A DNA stretch of 31,030 nt, taken from the NCBI GenBank assembly GCA_964383535.1, contig CAYLHS010000020.1:1-31030 (forward strand). The letters are read 5' to 3'. Position numbers and translations under genes: made by a program. Under the pieces are notes generated by a model that searched no databases, was not told where the DNA came from, and saw only the letters and a program-made list of their open reading frames with translations. How positions within the stretch are numbered: position 1 is the first letter of the stretch; each line of letters opens with the position of its first letter. This stretch comes from CAYLHS01 sp964383535. Its GTDB lineage: Bacteria; Actinomycetota; Acidimicrobiia; Spongiisociales; UBA4744. This document shows positions 28,677 to 31,030 of the stretch, in pieces.

Positions 28677-30692
28677 TTACTCGCTGGATTGCACGGACGC
28701 CGGCAACCCGTTGATGAACTGCAATCCCGACAATGTGTCGGTGAAGGGGTACGACAACGTGTTGTTGTACGTCTCGAGAATCGGGGTCGTGAAGAGAATG
28801 ACGTAGGGAAGATCTTGAACGATCTTCTGGTCCATCGCCTTCACGGCCTTCTTCGCCGTCTCGATGTCCGTCGCAGCGTTGAACTCCTTGGCCAGGGCGT
28901 CGAAGTCCGGATCGTTGTAGCCCGGGGTGTTCAAGCCGCCATCTGCCGAATCGTTCCACGATGCGAAGAACGCCGGCTGGAAGTCCGGCAACGCAGGGTT
29001 GCCGAGGCTCCAACCGAGGATGTACATGTCCCAGTCCTTCGCGGCGTCGCCCGCAGCGAAGACCTTGTCCACGATGATGTTGAACCCGGTTGCGTTGGCC
29101 TCGAGCGGAATGCCGAGCCAGCCGGCCCACTGAGCGATCCAGATCGCCGTCGTCGAGCGAAGCGGGTCATAGCCAGGTCCGGGGGCGAGCAGTTCCAGAC
29201 TCGGGACCGTCTTGCCATCCGGGTCCTTCAAGCCGGTACCGGTACCGACCTTCAGGTCCAGGTTGTCGGGGTCCCATTCGGGAGCAACATCCCACGTGAA
29301 CCCGTCGGCCTGCATGTACTGGACTGCCTGGTTGAACCGGGCTTCCTCGTCCATGCCCTTGCAGATCTGCTCGGTGTCCGAGTTGGCCCAGGCGGCGTCA
29401 CCTTCAGGAACCGTGCTGTACACGGGGATGATCGCCCCGCCGAGCAGCGTCTGGAGGAACTCCTTGTTCGTGAGACATCCGATCGCTTGACGGAAGCCCT
29501 TGTACTTCATCGGCGACTTGCGCATGTTGAACGCCAAGTACCGGAAGGCGTACGCGGGGTTGGCGATCAGTGACAGGTTCTCCGAATTCAGTACTTCGTT
29601 CTTCAACCCGGTATTCAATCCGAGCGAGTTCAGCATGAACTGAATGTCACCGCTCTTGAGCGCCAGGATGGCGGCGTTCTGGTCCGAGTAGATCGAGTAG
29701 ATGACGTCCTTGGCGTACGGTCCATCGGTGTACGTCAGGTTTACATCACCGGTTCCCTCGCCGTCGTACTTCTCGTCGAAGCCGCGGTCGGCGTTGGCCT
29801 GCTCGAAGGTGCCGTCGCTGTAGAACGTGTAGGTCGTGCCGTCGTAGTAGCCGTCAGGGTTGGCAACGTTCTTCGCGAACGCACCAGGCTCACGGCTGTC
29901 ATAGATGACCTCTCCACCGGAGGGCTCGCCCTCGCCGGAAGCTGCTTCGAGCGTCTTTGCCGGATCGTCGGAGGACGCTGCCTCGTCGACAACCGACTGC
30001 CAGAAGTGCTGCGGCATGATCGGCATGAAGCCGATGCCGAACTGCCAGACGGCAAGTCCGGGATCGGACGAGAACGTGATCTTCACCGTGTGATCGTCGA
30101 CCGCTTCCACGCTCTTGACGCCGTCGAGTGTCTCGTCGGTGTCCGTGGTGGCGGGATCGTCCGGCACGTACTCTGACAAGTTGCTCGGCCAGTTGCCGCC
30201 CAACCCGAACTGGGTCGCCGTGTTCCACGTGAAGACGAAGTCCTGCGCGGTCACAGGGGTCCCGTCGGACCACATGTAGCCGTCACGCAGCGTCTGGGTC
30301 ACGACCCAGTTGTCGCCTTCTTGTGTCGCCTCGACAGGCTGATCGGTCGCAAGATCCGGCACCAGCTGCCACGTGGGCGCCGAGACCGTGAACAGCGCAG
30401 GGTGCTGGTTTCCGAGCACATACGCGTTCCACACCGACGACTCCGTGTCCAAATAGGCCCAGAAGTTGTCGGTGGTCAGGTCCTCGAAGATGCCGATCTT
30501 GTAGGTAAAGCCCGCCGTGCTACCGGCGCTTGTCGTCGTCGTGGCCCCGGTTCCGGCGGTCGTCGTCGTCGACATGGCTTCGGTGGTGGTGGTGGACTCT
30601 TGTGTGGTTCCCTGGCCGCAGGCCGCAGCGACGAGCGCTAACAGCGCTACGACCGCGATCCATGTCCAGAGTCTCCGTGAGTGTCTCACAGT
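28677..30692 (-). CDS. Peptide-type ABC transporter substrate-binding lipoprotein (SBP family 5)
   Basis: A 671-residue exported lipoprotein. The signal peptide (RHSRRLWTWIAVVALLALVAAAC) ends in the lipobox VAAAC with Cys24 as the lipidated residue, followed by a Thr/Ser-rich linker (about 25-57). The SBP_bac_5 domain is marked by WVVTQTLRDGYMWSDGTPVTAQDFVFTW, and YLAFNMRKSPMKYKGFRQAIGCL is the second signature. The usual length is about 520-560, so it is long; an acidic insertion (about residues 220-290) accounts for much of it. GTG 30692 is used since GGAGGG lies 7 nt before it; an ATG at 30704 is possible. It binds peptides or other solutes; the ligand is not known. It leads the importer operon. 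Confidence 0.92.
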   Translation of the reverse strand, partial: TVRHSRRLWTWIAVVALLALVAAACGQGTTQESTTTTEAMSTTTTAGTGATTTTSAGSTAGFTYKIGIFEDLTTDNFWAYLDTESSVWNAYVLGNQHPALFTVSAPTWQLVPDLATDQPVEATQEGDNWVVTQTLRDGYMWSDGTPVTAQDFVFTWNTATQFGLGGNWPSNLSEYVPDDPATTDTDETLDGVKSVEAVDDHTVKITFSSDPGLAVWQFGIGFMPIMPQHFWQSVVDEAASSDDPAKTLEAASGEGEPSGGEVIYDSREPGAFAKNVANPDGYYDGTTYTFYSDGTFEQANADRGFDEKYDGEGTGDVNLTYTDGPYAKDVIYSIYSDQNAAILALKSGDIQFMLNSLGLNTGLKNEVLNSENLSLIANPAYAFRYLAFNMRKSPMKYKGFRQAIGCLTNKEFLQTLLGGAIIPVYSTVPEGDAAWANSDTEQICKGMDEEARFNQAVQYMQADGFTWDVAPEWDPDNLDLKVGTGTGLKDPDGKTVPSLELLAPGPGYDPLRSTTAIWIAQWAGWLGIPLEANATGFNIIVDKVFAAGDAAKDWDMYILGWSLGNPALPDFQPAFFASWNDSADGGLNTPGYNDPDFDALAKEFNAATDIETAKKAVKAMDQKIVQDLPYVILFTTPILETYNNTLSYPFTDTLSGLQFINGLPASVQSSE

Positions 30693-30769
30693 ACAACCCT
30701 CCATAGGTCTTCCCATTCCTTCATGTTCACTGGAGCAGCCTCCAAGGGCAGCCCTCGGGAACTGGACAG

Positions 30770-30798
30770 AGGTTAGCCCTCGCGGGGAGCATCGCCAA
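30770..30798 (-). promoter_or_regulatory. Promoter of the ABC importer operon
   Basis: TTGGCG (30798-30793) and TAACCT (30775-30770) stand 17 bp apart on the minus strand, a good sigma70-type match. The untranslated leader would be about 70 nt and contains the GGAGGG of the lipoprotein gene. Confidence 0.6.
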
Positions 30799-30860
30799 CA
30801 GGACCCAGCCACCATTTGGCAGCCCATCGGCGCGACGGTCGACCCTCTCTTCGCGTGTGC

Positions 30861-31030
30861 TCAGTGACGGAATACGACGAGACGTTGCTCGGTCACCAGA
30901 CTCCCCAGCTTGATCATCCGGTAGGCGAGCTGGGCGAAGCCCTCGCTCGTCTCGTCGGCTCGACCTGATCTCTCCCAGATTGACCGGCATCCCCACGGGA
31001 TGGCCATCCTGCATGGTCAGGACATGCCCC
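30861..31030 (-). pseudogene. 3' end of an unknown gene with an apparent +1 frameshift (partial)
   Basis: Entering from the right edge, one frame reads GHVLTMQDGHPVGMPVNLGEI with normal codon use and then turns into Arg-rich nonsense. The frame displaced by one base becomes protein-like from that point: GRADETSEGFAQLAYRMIK, then LGSLVTEQRLVVFRH and a stop at 30861. Joining them needs one base to be skipped near 30961-30972. Either the genome carries a one-base insertion, the assembly has an error, or a frameshift is used. The first 12 residues of an independent ORF starting at ATG 31007 look unnatural. I do not recognise the family. Confidence 0.4.

Noticed and set aside
30540..30620. Microsatellite-like GTC/GGT repeats as a phase-variable tract
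   Set aside because: They code for the Thr-rich linker of the lipoprotein, are imperfect and are in multiples of codons, so no phase switching is expected.
30727..30860. Continuation of the right-edge frame to 30727
   Set aside because: The translation after about 30960 is Arg-rich without family features and crosses the promoter of the importer operon; the displaced frame ending at 30861 is the better one.
1..31030. Mobile element, defence island, CRISPR or biosynthetic cluster
   Set aside because: No transposase, integrase, direct repeats, tRNA junction or restriction genes were found; the only nuclease-like gene of doubt lies in a conserved housekeeping setting.

Overview
The window is high-GC, gene-dense bacterial DNA that looks like a chromosome segment of an actinobacterium. 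The reasons are: a GarA-type FHA protein, an FtsR-type MerR regulator, a DUF151 bifunctional nuclease and a second MerR protein lie next to gcvH and the other glycine cleavage genes, which is the order known around Rv1826-Rv1832 in Mycobacterium; GTG starts are common; at least eight genes have a TANNNT hexamer 6-7 nt before the start codon (the layout of leaderless transcripts); and exported proteins carry Thr/Ser-rich linkers like those I associate with Acidimicrobiia. A deep-branching, perhaps uncultured, lineage is my inference. I see no plasmid, phage, IS element, CRISPR array, tRNA or rRNA.

Left part (1-13250): short operons on both strands. A thiol-redox pair (CcdA-like membrane protein and TlpA/DipZ-like redoxin); a small unknown protein with a hotdog thioesterase; a TetR operon holding a truncated flavin monooxygenase and an ATC-hydrolase-like protein, with two operators; a remnant resembling the start of an ECF sigma factor; a ydeI-like/ridA-like/HAD operon; a DJ-1/PfpI protein; a divergent aldo/keto reductase and beta-CASP metallo-beta-lactamase pair; pirin; MEMO1-like protein; RNase HII with YqgE/AlgH; and a GNAT acetyltransferase coupled to adenosine deaminase.

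Right part (13244-30692): about 17 kb with every gene on the minus strand. In transcription order: a peptide-type ABC importer (lipoprotein SBP, two permeases, two ATPases), a PgsA-like phosphatidyltransferase, gcvH, a zinc-ribbon FHA protein, FtsR-like MerR, a D,D-carboxypeptidase, hypoxanthine phosphoribosyltransferase, bifunctional nuclease, an RCK potassium channel, a second MerR regulator, a PD-(D/E)xK-like protein of unknown function, gcvT, gcvPA, gcvPB and an alpha/beta hydrolase. Most junctions are short overlaps (ATGA, GTGA, TGATG and twice CTGA), so translational coupling is widespread. Glycine cleavage proteins H, T and P (split) are all present; the L protein is not. The block joins one-carbon metabolism, cell-division regulation, wall maturation, phospholipid synthesis and peptide uptake.

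The points most worth a second look are the PD-(D/E)xK-like protein with an altered active-site motif, the FHA protein whose N terminus is a zinc ribbon, the two apparent CTG starts, the recurrent leaderless promoters, the twin TetR operator beside truncated genes, and an apparently frameshifted gene at the right edge. I do not see a clear new defence or mobile system.
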